A DNA stretch of 64,000 nucleotides from Variovorax sp. PAMC26660 (GCF_014302995.1 NZ_CP060295.1:1054001-1118000); one strand, 5' to 3'; numbered from the stretch's first letter, positions 20,832-33,880 are shown. The notes: generated by a model not told the origin, from the letters alone. Made by a program: numbers and translations.

Positions 20832-22325
20832 ATGCTGTTCAACTCGTATCCCTTTATTTTTGTCTACTTCCCGCTGGTCCTGATCGGGTTCTTTCTGATC
20901 GGCAAGCGCAATACGCGGGCCGCAGCCGGATTCCTTGCGCTGGCTTCGCTCTTCTTCTATGGCTGGTGGAGCGTCAAGGCGCTCCCCCTGCTGCTGGGCT
21001 CCATCTGCGTCAACTACTGGTTCGGGTTGCGGCTGTCGCCAGCGCCCGGCCGTGACGATCGAAAACGAAAAACCCTGCTGGTGATCGCGCTGGCAGTCAA
21101 TCTCGGCGTGCTGGCGATCTTCAAGTACGCCAACTTCTTCGTCGGGAACGTGAACGACGGCCTTGTAGCGGCCGGGCTCTCGCCGATCCCGATGCTGCAC
21201 ATCGTGCTGCCGATTGGCATCTCGTTCTATACCTTCACCCAGATCGCCTTTCTGGTCGACTGCTGGCAAGGCAAGGTGCATGAACGCAGCTTCATCCACT
21301 ACGTCCTGTTCGTGACCTACTTCCCGCACCTGATCGCGGGCCCCGTGCTGCACCACGCGCAAATGATGCCGCAGTTCGCCAACCCGGCGACCTACCGAGT
21401 CAACCCGGACAAATTGGCGCTGGGCCTGGCAATCTTCACCTTTGGTCTCGCCAAGAAGCTGTTGATCGCAGACCCGATGGGGCAGTACGCCGACCTGATG
21501 TTCAACGGCGTGCACCAGGGACTGACGCCCACGCTCTACACCGCGTGGTTCGGTGCGCTGGCCTACACACTGCAGATCTATTTCGACTTCTCGGGCTACT
21601 CGGACATGGCCGTCGGCCTCTCCCTGTGCCTGGGCGTGCAGTTGCCCCTGAATTTCCGCTCTCCCTACAAGTCCACGAGCATCATCGAGTTCTGGCGCCG
21701 CTGGCACATCTCGCTGTCGACCTTCCTGCGTGATTACCTCTACGTGCCGCTGGGCGGCAATCGCAAGGGCCCGGCGCGGCGCTACCTGAACCTGTTCCTC
21801 ACGATGCTGCTCGGTGGCCTCTGGCACGGCGCCGCATGGACTTTCGTGATCTGGGGCGCGCTGCACGGCATGTTCCTGATGATCAACCACCTGTGGAACT
21901 CCAAAGTCAGGCGCCATGCCACGCCCGGCCGCCTGGCACGCTTCCTGGGCTGGCTGCTCACCTTCCTCTGCGTCATCATTGCCTGGATCGTCTTCCGTGC
22001 CGAAAGCATGCAGGCCGCCATCGCGATCTACAAGGGCATGCTGGGCATGCACGGCGCGCCGGTCTCGGTGTTCCATGAAATGGGTGCCATCCCTTTCCGC
22101 AAACCCAAGTTCTTCCAGACCATGCTGGTCGCGCTGATCATCTGCCTGGCCTTCCCGCCCACGATCACACTCGAACGCTGGGTGCCGCGCGTGCAAATGC
22201 TCGCTGGTCGCGCTCGCCTGGCCTGGCTCTCGACCGCCCTGATGGCGCTCTTCACGGTGGTCTTGCTGGGTTTCTGCATCTCGCGACTCGGCAGCTACAG
22301 CCCGTTCCTCTATTTCCAGTTCTGA
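20832..22325 (+). CDS. MBOAT-family O-acyltransferase (AlgI-like)
   Basis: Multi-spanning inner-membrane acyltransferase of 497 aa related to AlgI, which passes acetyl groups from the cytoplasm to a periplasmic partner that acetylates polysaccharide. The MBOAT invariant histidine is H332 in GGLWHGAAWT, and the second conserved segment is EFWRRWHISLSTFLRDY with H292. It is followed one base later by an SGNH/AlgJ-like gene, the usual partner. No polysaccharide-synthesis gene is adjacent, so the acceptor is unknown. Its insertion between coaE and zapD is unusual. Confidence 0.88.
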   Translation: MLFNSYPFIFVYFPLVLIGFFLIGKRNTRAAAGFLALASLFFYGWWSVKALPLLLGSICVNYWFGLRLSPAPGRDDRKRKTLLVIALAVNLGVLAIFKYANFFVGNVNDGLVAAGLSPIPMLHIVLPIGISFYTFTQIAFLVDCWQGKVHERSFIHYVLFVTYFPHLIAGPVLHHAQMMPQFANPATYRVNPDKLALGLAIFTFGLAKKLLIADPMGQYADLMFNGVHQGLTPTLYTAWFGALAYTLQIYFDFSGYSDMAVGLSLCLGVQLPLNFRSPYKSTSIIEFWRRWHISLSTFLRDYLYVPLGGNRKGPARRYLNLFLTMLLGGLWHGAAWTFVIWGALHGMFLMINHLWNSKVRRHATPGRLARFLGWLLTFLCVIIAWIVFRAESMQAAIAIYKGMLGMHGAPVSVFHEMGAIPFRKPKFFQTMLVALIICLAFPPTITLERWVPRVQMLAGRARLAWLSTALMALFTVVLLGFCISRLGSYSPFLYFQF

Positions 22326-22326
22326 G

Positions 22327-23349
22327 ATGGCCCGTATCACGACGCCAGCCAAAGTCTGGCTGCTGACCTTTTTCGTGGGCTTCGCGGTCATTTCCGCGAT
22401 GCTCTCCGTCACCCTGGCAACGCCCATTCCCTACGGCGACCTGTCGCGCATCGGGCGCCTGTCCGATCACCAGTTCGGCTGGCTCGCGCCACCGCCCAAG
22501 GTCGACCCCGAACTGCTGCGCGGCACGCCCATCGACCAGGCCGACATCGTCGTGATCGGCGACAGCTTCTCCATGACCTACCGGTGGCAGTCCGCGCTGG
22601 TCAAGGCCGGCTACCGCGTCTCGACCACCTACTGGCTCCAATTCGGCGAGGCCCTGTGCGGCGACATGGACGACTGGCTGGCCAAAGCCGGTTTCCGCGG
22701 CAAACTGGTCATCGTCGAAAGCGTCGAGCGGCTTCTCAACGAGCGGCTGCGCTCCAGCGCCCAGTGCCCGACCATGACGAGACCCTATGAAGCGAAGCTC
22801 GTGCCGTTCTCGTCGCCGCTCGAAGACCTGCCAGCCTTTGCCCTCAACTGGAACGCGCAGCTGACCTCGGGCCTGACCACCTACCGGAACACCCAGCGCG
22901 CCATCAAGACACCGGGCGACACCGTCTTCAACACCGAGACCATGGCGCGCCCGGTGCAGGATGGCTGCAAGTTCTTCAGCAACCGCCTGTGCGACAAGGC
23001 CCTGTTCCTGTCGGAAGACATCCGCAACGGCGAGCTCACCCCGGCGAATGTGGAGGCCATGAAGACCTTCACCGCGGCCCGCCGCACACCGCTGCTGTGG
23101 ATGGTGATTCCCAACAAGACCACGGTCTACGTCGATCACGACCACTCGAAAGACTTCGTCACTGCGCTCCGGGGCTCCAACCTCGGCCCGGACCTGTTCG
23201 GCTGGGCCCAGACGCGGCATGCGCTGACTCGCGACTTCTTTTTTCCGAACGATACTCACCTCTCGATGCACGGACAGCTCGAACTGGGTGAGTTGATGCT
23301 GAACGAAGTCCGCAAGAAACTGCCCGAACCGCCCTCGCGTCACCCGTGA
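22327..23349 (+). CDS. SGNH/AlgX-AlgJ-like O-acetyltransferase partner
   Basis: Protein of 340 aa with one N-terminal membrane anchor (residues about 9-30) and a periplasmic SGNH-type domain. The nucleophile block is VVIGDSFSMTYRW (Ser 80), and the Asp/His block is FPNDTHLSMHGQ near residues 306-316, like the DTH motif of AlgJ and AlgX. Cysteines in EALCGD, AQCPT and DGCKFF/NRLCDK could form disulfides. It begins one base after the MBOAT stop, so the two are coupled and very likely act together. Confidence 0.82.
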   Translation: MARITTPAKVWLLTFFVGFAVISAMLSVTLATPIPYGDLSRIGRLSDHQFGWLAPPPKVDPELLRGTPIDQADIVVIGDSFSMTYRWQSALVKAGYRVSTTYWLQFGEALCGDMDDWLAKAGFRGKLVIVESVERLLNERLRSSAQCPTMTRPYEAKLVPFSSPLEDLPAFALNWNAQLTSGLTTYRNTQRAIKTPGDTVFNTETMARPVQDGCKFFSNRLCDKALFLSEDIRNGELTPANVEAMKTFTAARRTPLLWMVIPNKTTVYVDHDHSKDFVTALRGSNLGPDLFGWAQTRHALTRDFFFPNDTHLSMHGQLELGELMLNEVRKKLPEPPSRHP

Positions 23350-23380
23350 GCTCATTCGATTCGACGACAGGAACCCGCCC

Positions 23381-24136
23381 GTGATCCTCTACGAATACCC
23401 CTTCAACGAGCGCATCCGGACCTACTTGAGGCTGGAGCACCTGTTTCGCCGGCTGGGCGAACTGGTGCCCTCGGAATCGCCGCTCTCCCACCACTACGCC
23501 CTGATCACGATCTTCGAGATCATGGATGTCGCCGCGCGCGCCGACCTCAAGGCCGACGTCTTGCGCGATCTCGACAAGCACAAGAACGTCTTCAACAGCT
23601 ACCGGGGCAATCCGGCGATTGCCGAAGCCGTGCTCGACCAGGTGGTCGGCCAGCTCGAGCGCAACTTCACCGCGCTCAACGGCGTGACGGGCAAGGCCGG
23701 CCAGGCCCTGACAGAAAACGAGTGGCTCATGAGCATCCGCAGCCGCGCCGGCATTCCGGGCGGCACCTGCGAGTTCGACCTGCCCGCCTATTACGCCTGG
23801 CAACACCGCGCCGCGCCCAGCCGCCGTGCGGACCTCGAGCGCTGGTCCAACACGCTGTCGCCACTGGCCTCGTCAATCTACCTGCTGCTGAAATTGCTGC
23901 GCGACGCCGACGTGCCCTACAAGGTGATCGCCAGCCACGGCCAGTTCCAGCAGAACCTGCCGCAGGGCCGCAGCTTCCAGTTGCTGCGCCTGCGCATCGA
24001 CCCCAAGCTCGGACTGGTGCCTGAAATCAGCGGCAACCGCCTCATGGTGTCGGTGCGGCTGATGCGACATGAAGCCGACGACCGGCTGCACCAGAGCACG
24101 GACGACGCCCCCTTCGAACTGACACTCTGCGCATGA
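23381..24136 (+). CDS. zapD: cell division protein ZapD
   Basis: FtsZ-associated protein that bundles protofilaments at the division ring. The 251-aa product matches the whole ZapD (YacF) family: it starts [20 protein letters not shown], has FNSYRGNP, the QFQQNLPQG segment, and a C-terminal beta domain with LMVSVRLMR. The start is GTG at 23381. Its end overlaps yacG by four bases (ATGA). The usual neighbour coaE is separated from it by the MBOAT/SGNH pair. Confidence 0.95.
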   Translation: MILYEYPFNERIRTYLRLEHLFRRLGELVPSESPLSHHYALITIFEIMDVAARADLKADVLRDLDKHKNVFNSYRGNPAIAEAVLDQVVGQLERNFTALNGVTGKAGQALTENEWLMSIRSRAGIPGGTCEFDLPAYYAWQHRAAPSRRADLERWSNTLSPLASSIYLLLKLLRDADVPYKVIASHGQFQQNLPQGRSFQLLRLRIDPKLGLVPEISGNRLMVSVRLMRHEADDRLHQSTDDAPFELTLCA

Positions 24137-24342
24137 GCGACGTGAACAAAACCGACGAGCGGATCGTTCGTTGCCCCGCGTGCGGCGGCGACAGCATCTA
24201 CGCGCCCAGCAACCCCTACCGGCCCTTCTGCAGCGCGCGTTGCAAGGGCATCGACCTTGGCGCCTGGGCGAACGAAGAGTTCCGGATGCCGGCCGAGGCG
24301 CCGACCGACGACGAGCTGTTCGGCGACCCCAAGATCCAGTGA
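24133..24342 (+). CDS. yacG: DNA gyrase inhibitor YacG
   Basis: Small zinc protein (69 aa) that binds GyrB and inhibits gyrase. Four zinc cysteines are seen in [10 protein letters not shown] and [14 protein letters not shown], followed by the WANEEFRMP segment. It overlaps zapD and is the last plus-strand gene before the convergent acyltransferase gene ending at 24363. Confidence 0.94.
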   Translation: MSDVNKTDERIVRCPACGGDSIYAPSNPYRPFCSARCKGIDLGAWANEEFRMPAEAPTDDELFGDPKIQ

Positions 24343-24362
24343 CGGGGGCCGGTCTGGCAACC

Positions 24363-26333
24363 CTAGCGGTTGCCGACCGGAGATGGGCCGCCGTGGCCGT
24401 CCCCAAGGAACAGCCGGTCCACATAACTTGCGTTCTGCCGCGTGTAATACGGCCGCAGATGCTCCTTGTCCTTGTAGATCGGGTTGCCATCGGGCATGGC
24501 GCGCAGGCATTGGCCCGCCTTGCACAGCTGTGCGATCACATCGACGGCCTCCGCACCACTGGCCTCGGCAATGCGCCGCAGCCGCTCGTTGAGCTGTGCT
24601 TCTGCAGGTGGCAGTGGCGCAGTCGGCGTGCTCCGTGTGGCTGTCATCGTGCCCAGGCGGCTGCCCTCGATCAATCGCAGCGGCTCGAAGGCCGGGCCGC
24701 TCGGGTTGTCCAGCAGCAGGTACACCTTCTTCTTGCGATTCACCAGATCCGTCAGCAGCACCTGAAGCGCATCGAGCGAGCGCCCGATGCCAGGGCCACC
24801 GTTGTTCACCGGATAGGCCGAAACGCCGTCCCGAAACTCGAAGTCCAGCGGGAAATTCCCGGTGAAGTAGCAGTTCCAGCAGGCCCCGACCACGACCGTG
24901 TCGATTCGCGGGTCGCGCGCCAGCTCCAGCATCCTGTCGCGCTGTCTTGCGCAGTCGGGATTGCCTTCGGCAATCAGCCCGGGAATGGGCGGACAGGCGC
25001 CGTAGGTCGAGAAGTAGGCCGTCGCCATCCGTTCGGGCGAAGTGCGCGCCAGTTCCGCTGCACGCGGTCCATATTGCTGTATGTGGCTGTCGCCGATCAG
25101 CGCCACCTTGCCGCTCCCATTGCCCACGCGATTCACGAAGCGCGAGCCCAGCTTCTCCCGTGGCACGTCGTCGTAGTAGCCGCCGTCCACCGTGGCATCG
25201 GACACCATGCGGAGCATCTCGCCACCGTTGCGCGGCGACATGCCGCCAAAGGCGAGCAGGCCGACCAGCACGATGAGGACACCGCCGCCCAGCAACGCGC
25301 GCAGCATGCCGACGCCCGCCTTGGCTCGTGTGTAGCGTTCGACAAAACGGTAGGTGACCCAAGCCAGCACCACGCTCGCAACCACCGCGGCCGCGCGCAC
25401 AGTCGCCGAAGGCGTGCCCTGTTCGACGATGCGCGCATACACCAGCAGCGGCCAGTGCCACAGGTACAGCGGATAGCTGATGAGCCCGATCCACACCATC
25501 ACCCGGTTCGACAACACGTAGCGGTTGAACAGCCCATTCGGCCCCGCCGCGATGCAGCTCACCGCGCCCAGCGTTGGCAGCAACGCCCACCAGCCCGGAA
25601 ACGCCTTGTACGCGCGGATCGACACCAGCCCGTACACGATCAGCCCCACGCCCAGCACCGACTGCGCATGGCTGCGCCAAGCCGAGGGCTGCACCGGCTT
25701 CAGCCGCATGCAGGCCAGGATGCCGCCCACCATCAGCTCCCAGAAACGCGAGCCCGGCGAATAGAAGGCGGCTTCGCGGTACGGATGCACCATGAGCACG
25801 TTCGCAACGAACGACACCGCCGCCAGCAGCCAGAGCATCCGCACGATGGGCCAACGCATGCGCCATGCAAATCCGAGCAGCAGCGGCCAGAAAATATAGA
25901 ACTGTTCCTCGATGCCCAGTGACCAGAGGTGCAGCAGCGGCTTGGTCTCGGCAATCGTGTCGAAGTAGCCGGACTCGCCCCAGAAGATGAAGTTGGCCAC
26001 GAAGGCCATGCCGCCCGCAGCCTGCTTGCCAAGTTCGGAAAACTCCCTGGGCAGCAGCACATACCAGCCCAGCGCCAGCGCGCTCGCCAGTACCAGCGTC
26101 AGCGCCGGAAAGATCCGCCGGATGCGCCGTGCATAGAAGTCGCGGTAGCTGAAATCGCCCGCCGCGTGGCTCTGCATGATGATCGTCGTGATCAGAAAGC
26201 CCGAGATCACGAAGAAGATGTCGACCCCGATGAAGCCACCGGGCAATGCATCGGGAAAGGCGTGATACGCCAGGACCGACGCCACGGCCACGGCGCGCAG
26301 GCCATCGATGTCGGGACGGTACTTGGGATGCAT
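24363..26333 (-). CDS. acyltransferase-3 / SGNH fusion (OafA-like), copy 1
   Basis: 656-aa membrane O-acetyltransferase of the OafA/YrhL type. The N-terminal acyltransferase-3 domain (about residues 1-360, around ten helices) starts MHPKYRPDIDGLRAVAV with the R-x10-H pattern (R in GLRAV, H in AYHAF). The C-terminal periplasmic SGNH domain has GDSHIQQYGPRAAEL and a late D-x-x-H in KDKEHLRPYY. Such enzymes acetylate O-antigen, exopolysaccharide or peptidoglycan; the target here is unknown. It is a close paralogue of the gene 30 bases upstream. Confidence 0.9.
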   Translation of the reverse strand: MHPKYRPDIDGLRAVAVASVLAYHAFPDALPGGFIGVDIFFVISGFLITTIIMQSHAAGDFSYRDFYARRIRRIFPALTLVLASALALGWYVLLPREFSELGKQAAGGMAFVANFIFWGESGYFDTIAETKPLLHLWSLGIEEQFYIFWPLLLGFAWRMRWPIVRMLWLLAAVSFVANVLMVHPYREAAFYSPGSRFWELMVGGILACMRLKPVQPSAWRSHAQSVLGVGLIVYGLVSIRAYKAFPGWWALLPTLGAVSCIAAGPNGLFNRYVLSNRVMVWIGLISYPLYLWHWPLLVYARIVEQGTPSATVRAAAVVASVVLAWVTYRFVERYTRAKAGVGMLRALLGGGVLIVLVGLLAFGGMSPRNGGEMLRMVSDATVDGGYYDDVPREKLGSRFVNRVGNGSGKVALIGDSHIQQYGPRAAELARTSPERMATAYFSTYGACPPIPGLIAEGNPDCARQRDRMLELARDPRIDTVVVGACWNCYFTGNFPLDFEFRDGVSAYPVNNGGPGIGRSLDALQVLLTDLVNRKKKVYLLLDNPSGPAFEPLRLIEGSRLGTMTATRSTPTAPLPPAEAQLNERLRRIAEASGAEAVDVIAQLCKAGQCLRAMPDGNPIYKDKEHLRPYYTRQNASYVDRLFLGDGHGGPSPVGNR

Positions 26334-26363
26334 CGGTGCGTTGTTCAGGCCTGCGGCAACCGC

Positions 26364-28325
26364 TTATCGCGGCGTGGCTTCCTTGTCGGTGCCGAGGAAG
26401 ATCGGGTCGAGGTAGTTCGCGAAGTGCCGGGTGTAGGCCGCTCGCAGATGCTGGTCGTCCGCGTAGACCGGGGTATTGTCCGGCATGGCCCTCAGGCACT
26501 GGCCGTTCTGGCACAGGTGGGAGCTTGCATCGATGATCTCCACGCCACTCGATGCCGCGATGCGCCGAAGCTGCGCGTCCAGGCTGGCCTGGTCAGGCGG
26601 CATCTTGCCGGTTCGCACGTCGGTCACGGTCGGCTTGCCCAACCGACTTCCCTCGATCAGGCTCTTGGGCGCGAACTGCGGGCCTGTCGGGTTGTCCAGC
26701 AACAGGTAGACCTTCTTGCCGCTCCCCGCCAGGCCCTTCAAGACAGTCTCGAGCGAATCCAGTGACCGCGAGATGCCAGGGCCGCCGTTGTTCAGCGGAT
26801 AAGCGGCGCCATCGGCTCGGAACTCGTAGGTCACCGGCAGGTTGCCGGTGAAGTAACAGTTCCAGCATCCACCGATCACGACCGCATCGAACTTCGGATC
26901 GAGGGCCAGTTGAAGAACCTTCTCACGCCCTTCGCCGCAATCGGGGATGCCTTGGGCGAACACACCGGGAATGGGCGGGCAGGCGAAAAAGGTCGCGAAG
27001 TCGGCCGTTGCCATCCGGTCGGGCGAAGACCTGGCCAGTTCCGCGGCGCGCGGCGCGTACTGCATGACGTGGCTGTCGCCGATCAGCAGCACCTTGCGCG
27101 CGCCGTCGCCGAAGCGCCGGACCGGAAACCCGTCCAGGTCGCCCAACCGTAGGCCGTCGTAGTAGCCACGGTCCGATTCGGCATCGACCACCTTCTGGAG
27201 CAGCTCGCTGTTGTTGCGCGCAGGCGCGCCGGCCAGGACGACCAGGCCGGCCATGATGACCACGACGCCGCTTTGCCAGAGCACACGCAGCGTGCCCGCA
27301 CCCGAGCGTTCACGCACGAAGCGCTCCACATACCGATAGGTCAACCACGCCAACGCGACGCTTGCCACCACCATCGCTGCACGCACGCCCAGCGGCGGCT
27401 CTGCGCCTTCGACGATGCGCGCGAACGCCAGCAGCGGCCAGTGCCAGAGATAAAGCGGGTAGCTGATGAGCCCCAGCCACACCATCGCGCGGTTCGACAG
27501 GATGTACTTGTTCAACACCCCCGCCGGCCCGGCTGCGATGCAGCTTGCCGCCCCGAACACGGGCAGCAATGCCCACCAGCCCGGGAATGCCTTGTCGCTG
27601 CGGATCGCCACAAGGCCCAGCGCGATCAACCCCACACCCAGCACCGACTGCACATGGCTGCGCCACGGCTTCGATGCCGTCGTCGCGGGCGCCAGCCGCA
27701 TGCCTGCCAGGATCGCGCCCGCCATCAGCTCCCAGAAGCGCGAAACCGGCGAATAGAAGGCCGCCGTGCGAAACGGATGGATCGTCAGCACATTGACCAG
27801 AAAGGAAACCGCCGCCAGCGCCCAGAGCACTCGCACGATCGGCCAGCGCCGGCGCCAGGCAATGCCCAGCAGCAGCGGCCAGAAAATGTAGAACTGCTCC
27901 TCGATGCCCAACGACCACAGGTGCAGCAGCGGCTTGGCCTCGGAGGCTGTGTCGAAATAGCCCGCTTCACCCCAGAAAACGAAATTGGCCACGAAGGACG
28001 CACCACCCACCACCTGCTTGCCCAGCTCGGCAAACTCGCGGCTCAGCAACACATACCAGCCGAAAGCCAGCGTGGCGGCCAGCACGAGCATCAGCGCCGG
28101 GAAGATCCGCCGGATGCGCCGCGCATAGAAATCGCGGTAACTGAAATCGCCCGCCGCATGGCTCTGCAGGATGATCGTCGTGATCAGGAACCCCGAGATC
28201 ACGAAGAAGATGTCGACGCCGATGAAGCCGCCGGGGACCAGCGTCGGGAAGGCATGGAAGATCACCACCGACGCCACGGCGACCGCACGCAGGCCGTCGA
28301 TGTCAGCGCGGTACTTGGGATGCAT
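26364..28325 (-). CDS. acyltransferase-3 / SGNH fusion (OafA-like), copy 2
   Basis: 653-aa paralogue of the next gene downstream, with the same two-domain layout. It starts MHPKYRADIDGLRAVAVASV, shares long identical stretches such as SHAAGDFSYRDFYARRIRRI and LLHLWSLGIEEQFYIFWPLL, and has SGNH blocks GDSHVMQYAPRAAEL and DDQHLRAAYT. The two copies differ most in the SGNH half, which would fit different acceptor substrates. This gene lies first in the leftward pair and is convergent with the pil-yacG operon through its partner. Confidence 0.9.
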   Translation of the reverse strand: MHPKYRADIDGLRAVAVASVVIFHAFPTLVPGGFIGVDIFFVISGFLITTIILQSHAAGDFSYRDFYARRIRRIFPALMLVLAATLAFGWYVLLSREFAELGKQVVGGASFVANFVFWGEAGYFDTASEAKPLLHLWSLGIEEQFYIFWPLLLGIAWRRRWPIVRVLWALAAVSFLVNVLTIHPFRTAAFYSPVSRFWELMAGAILAGMRLAPATTASKPWRSHVQSVLGVGLIALGLVAIRSDKAFPGWWALLPVFGAASCIAAGPAGVLNKYILSNRAMVWLGLISYPLYLWHWPLLAFARIVEGAEPPLGVRAAMVVASVALAWLTYRYVERFVRERSGAGTLRVLWQSGVVVIMAGLVVLAGAPARNNSELLQKVVDAESDRGYYDGLRLGDLDGFPVRRFGDGARKVLLIGDSHVMQYAPRAAELARSSPDRMATADFATFFACPPIPGVFAQGIPDCGEGREKVLQLALDPKFDAVVIGGCWNCYFTGNLPVTYEFRADGAAYPLNNGGPGISRSLDSLETVLKGLAGSGKKVYLLLDNPTGPQFAPKSLIEGSRLGKPTVTDVRTGKMPPDQASLDAQLRRIAASSGVEIIDASSHLCQNGQCLRAMPDNTPVYADDQHLRAAYTRHFANYLDPIFLGTDKEATPR

Positions 28326-28367
28326 GTATCTGGGTTCTGCTGGCCTGCGGCTTCCTACCGCGGGCCG

Positions 28368-28829
28368 CTACGCGAGGGTCGAAACGGCCTGTGCCGCGGA
28401 CGCGGGCAGGCCGCGCTCCTGCACCAGCCACTCCAGCACCGGCAAGGCACCGGGCAGCACCGGCGCCACGTCGAGCGGCAGTTGCTGCCACGCCATCGCC
28501 TGCCCCTCACGCATCTCGAACTCGCCGGTCCAGGCCGTCACCTTGCACCAGTGCAGACGCACCAGCGCATGCGGATAGTCGTGCTCCGTGACCTTCCAGA
28601 CCTCGGCATCCTCGATCGTGATGCCAAGCTCTTCCTGCAGCTCGCGCCGCAAGGCCTGCTCGATCGTCTCGCCCGCTTCGATCTTGCCGCCGGGAAACTC
28701 CCAGTAGCCCGCATAAGCCTTGCCTTCGGGCCGGGTCGACAGCAGCAGCGCGTCGTCGGCCAGGCGGATCAACACGCCAACAGCAACCTCGGTGTGCTTG
28801 CGGCCCTGTGGTTCTTGCGACTCGCTCAC
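28368..28829 (-). CDS. Nudix hydrolase (MutT-like)
   Basis: 153-aa Nudix enzyme of the 8-oxo-dGTP diphosphatase type, which would remove oxidised nucleotides. The Nudix box begins GGKIEAGETIEQAL and ends RRELQEELGI. The start is GTG at 28829 ([20 protein letters not shown]), overlapping the stop of the DUF815 gene (GTGA). A mutT-type gene near yacG is common in Betaproteobacteria. Specificity for 8-oxo-dGTP is inferred from family and context only. Confidence 0.88.
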   Translation of the reverse strand: MSESQEPQGRKHTEVAVGVLIRLADDALLLSTRPEGKAYAGYWEFPGGKIEAGETIEQALRRELQEELGITIEDAEVWKVTEHDYPHALVRLHWCKVTAWTGEFEMREGQAMAWQQLPLDVAPVLPGALPVLEWLVQERGLPASAAQAVSTLA

Positions 28830-29701
28830 GCGGCGGCCCGTCCTGCGTAGTCGCGTGCGAACTGGTACGCCACGCGGCCGCTGCGCGAACCGCGCTCCAG
28901 CGCCCAGACCAGCGCCTCGGCCCGCGCCGCTGCGATGGCGGCCGCGTCGACGCCGAACGACGACAGCCACTGCCCCACGATCGTCAGGTATTCGTTCTGG
29001 CTGAAGGGATAGAAGCTCACCCAGAGGCCGAAGCGCTCCGACAGTGAAATCTTTTCCTCGATCACCTCACCCGGATGCACTTCACCATCGTCGGTGTGCG
29101 TGTACGTGAGGTTTTCCTTCATGTACTCGGGCAGCAGGTGGCGCCGGTTGCTGGTCGCGTAAATCAGCACATTGGGTGTCGATGCGGCGATCGATCCGTC
29201 GAGGATCGACTTGAGCGCCTTGTAGCCCGGCTCGCCCTCGTCGAAGCTCAGGTCGTCGCTGAAGACGATGAACTTCTCGGGACGCTGCGAGACCACCTCG
29301 ACGATGTCCGGCAGGTCGACCAGCTCGGCCTTGTCGACTTCGATCAGGCGCAGCCCCTGCGGCGCGTAGGCCTGCAGGCAGGCGCGAATCAGCGACGACT
29401 TGCCCGTGCCACGCGCGCCGGTCAGCAGCACGTTGTTGGCCGGCTTGCCTTCGACGAACTGGCGCGTGTTGCGCTCGATCTTTTCCTTCTGAACGTCGAT
29501 TTCCTTCAGCGAATCGAGCGCCATCGTGGCCACGTGGCGCACGGGCTCCAGCACGCCATGACCGGAGTTGCGGCGGCGGTAGCGCCAGGCAATCGACGCA
29601 TTCCAGTCGGTCGGCGCCGACAGCGGCTGCGGCAGGATCGATTCGATGCGGGTGATGAGCTGTTCGGCGCGCTCGATCAGCTTCTGGAACTGCTCGTTCA
29701 T
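28826..29701 (-). CDS. DUF815 family AAA-type ATPase
   Basis: 291-aa cytoplasmic P-loop protein of the widespread DUF815 family, function not established. Walker A is [12 protein letters not shown] (about residues 90-101), Walker B is [13 protein letters not shown], and a sensor-like [13 protein letters not shown] follows. The ATG at 29701 overlaps the argJ TGA, and the gene's stop overlaps the Nudix start, so argJ-DUF815-Nudix are coupled. Confidence 0.88.
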   Translation of the reverse strand: MNEQFQKLIERAEQLITRIESILPQPLSAPTDWNASIAWRYRRRNSGHGVLEPVRHVATMALDSLKEIDVQKEKIERNTRQFVEGKPANNVLLTGARGTGKSSLIRACLQAYAPQGLRLIEVDKAELVDLPDIVEVVSQRPEKFIVFSDDLSFDEGEPGYKALKSILDGSIAASTPNVLIYATSNRRHLLPEYMKENLTYTHTDDGEVHPGEVIEEKISLSERFGLWVSFYPFSQNEYLTIVGQWLSSFGVDAAAIAAARAEALVWALERGSRSGRVAYQFARDYAGRAAA

Positions 29702-30927
29702 GACCGGTAATCGGCGTTGATCGTGACGTAGTCGTGGCTCAGGTCGCAGGTCCACACCGTTTCGCTGGCCTTGCCACGGCCCAGGCCGATGCGCACGGTG
29801 ATCTCGCTCTGCTTCATCACGCGCTGGCCGTCTTCCTCGCGGTACGACGGGTTGCGTCCGCCCTTGACGGCCACATGCACGTCGTCCAGGAACAGGTCGA
29901 TGGCGGTCTGATCAAGGTCGTCGATGCCCGCATAGCCGACGGCGGCCAGGATGCGGCCCAGGTTCGGGTCGCTGGCGAAGAACGCGGTCTTGACCAGCGG
30001 CGAATGCGCCACCGCGTAAGCCACCTGCTTGCACTCGGCAGCGTCACGGCCGCCTTCGACCTGGATGGTGATGAACTTGGTCGCGCCTTCGCCGTCGCGC
30101 ACGATGGCCTGCGCCAGTTGGCGGGCCACGTTCTGCATGGCTGCCACGAGCGCCTGGCCGTCGGCCGAATCGAGCGAGGTGATGGTGGCGTGCGCCGCCT
30201 TCTGCGTTGCGATGACCACGAACGAATCGTTGGTCGAGGTATCGCCGTCGATGGTCACGCGGTTGAACGAGGCATCGGCCAAGAGCTTGGCCAGCGGCTG
30301 GATCAGCGACGGATCGATCTTCGCGTCGGTCGCCATGAAGCCGAGCATGGTCGCCATGTTCGGACGGATCATGCCGGCGCCCTTGCTGATGCCGGTGATG
30401 GTGACGGTCGCGCCGCCGACCTGCGCCCGCTGGCTGAAGGCCTTCGGGATTGTGTCGGTGGTCATGATGCCTTCGGCGGCACGGGCCCAGTGATCGGCCG
30501 AGGCGTCGGCCAGCGCGGCAGGCAGGCCGGCTTCGATGCGGTCCACGGGCAGCGGCTCCATGATCACGCCGGTCGAGAACGGCAGGATCTGCTCGGGCGC
30601 AATTTCCAGGTGGCGCGCGAGCGCGATGCAGGTGGAGCGCGTGCGCATCAGCCCGTCTTCGCCCGTGCCGGCATTCGCATTGCCGGTGTTGATGACCATC
30701 GCGCGGATGCCGAAGTTGGCAGCCAGATGGTCGCGGCACACCTGCACCGGCGCCGCGCAGAAACGGTTCTGCGTGAACACGCCGCCGACTGCCGCGCCTT
30801 CGTCGATCAGCACGACCGTCAGGTCCTTGCGGTTGGCCTTGCGCACACCCGCTTCGGCCACGCCGATGCGGACGCCGGGCACCGCGAACAAGGCGGCGGG
30901 ATCGGGGGCGGACAGGTTCACGGGCAT
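29698..30927 (-). CDS. argJ: bifunctional glutamate N-acetyltransferase / NAGS
   Basis: Enzyme of the cyclic arginine pathway that recycles acetyl from N-acetylornithine to glutamate. The 409-aa precursor has the autocleavage motif [17 protein letters not shown], with the threonine after ATM-type context serving as nucleophile in the mature beta chain, and ends in the conserved [15 protein letters not shown]. Whether it is bifunctional or only an ornithine acetyltransferase cannot be told from motifs. It lies 30 bases after secA. Confidence 0.94.
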   Translation of the reverse strand: MPVNLSAPDPAALFAVPGVRIGVAEAGVRKANRKDLTVVLIDEGAAVGGVFTQNRFCAAPVQVCRDHLAANFGIRAMVINTGNANAGTGEDGLMRTRSTCIALARHLEIAPEQILPFSTGVIMEPLPVDRIEAGLPAALADASADHWARAAEGIMTTDTIPKAFSQRAQVGGATVTITGISKGAGMIRPNMATMLGFMATDAKIDPSLIQPLAKLLADASFNRVTIDGDTSTNDSFVVIATQKAAHATITSLDSADGQALVAAMQNVARQLAQAIVRDGEGATKFITIQVEGGRDAAECKQVAYAVAHSPLVKTAFFASDPNLGRILAAVGYAGIDDLDQTAIDLFLDDVHVAVKGGRNPSYREEDGQRVMKQSEITVRIGLGRGKASETVWTCDLSHDYVTINADYRS

Positions 30928-30957
30928 GGAATTTCTCTCAATGAAAGGTTCTGGACG

Positions 30958-33744
<2,787 letters not shown>

Positions 33745-33864
33745 GGGTGGAGATGGACGGGCACCTGACGCGACAGGCACTTCGACCGGATTCCCTAAGA
33801 TATGGTGAAAGCAGTTGGGCGCGCTCGCTTCGAAATCAAGTTTCAAGGCAGGCGGTCCTTTTTT

Positions 33865-33880
33865 CCGGCGCGAACGCCGG
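33865..33880. repeat. perfect hairpin in secA/dciA intergenic region
   Basis: CCGGCG-CGAA-CGCCGG, a 6-bp stem with a tetraloop of the stable GNRA-like kind, next to a T6 run at 33859-33864. For a rightward transcript the T-run comes before the stem, and for a leftward transcript A6 comes after it, so this is not a normal terminator. It may lie in the secA leader. Confidence 0.4.

Noticed and set aside
23917..26514. 865-codon minus-strand frame overlapping the first acyltransferase
   Set aside because: Different frame of the acyltransferase-3 gene; the real protein with AT3 and SGNH motifs is in the other frame.
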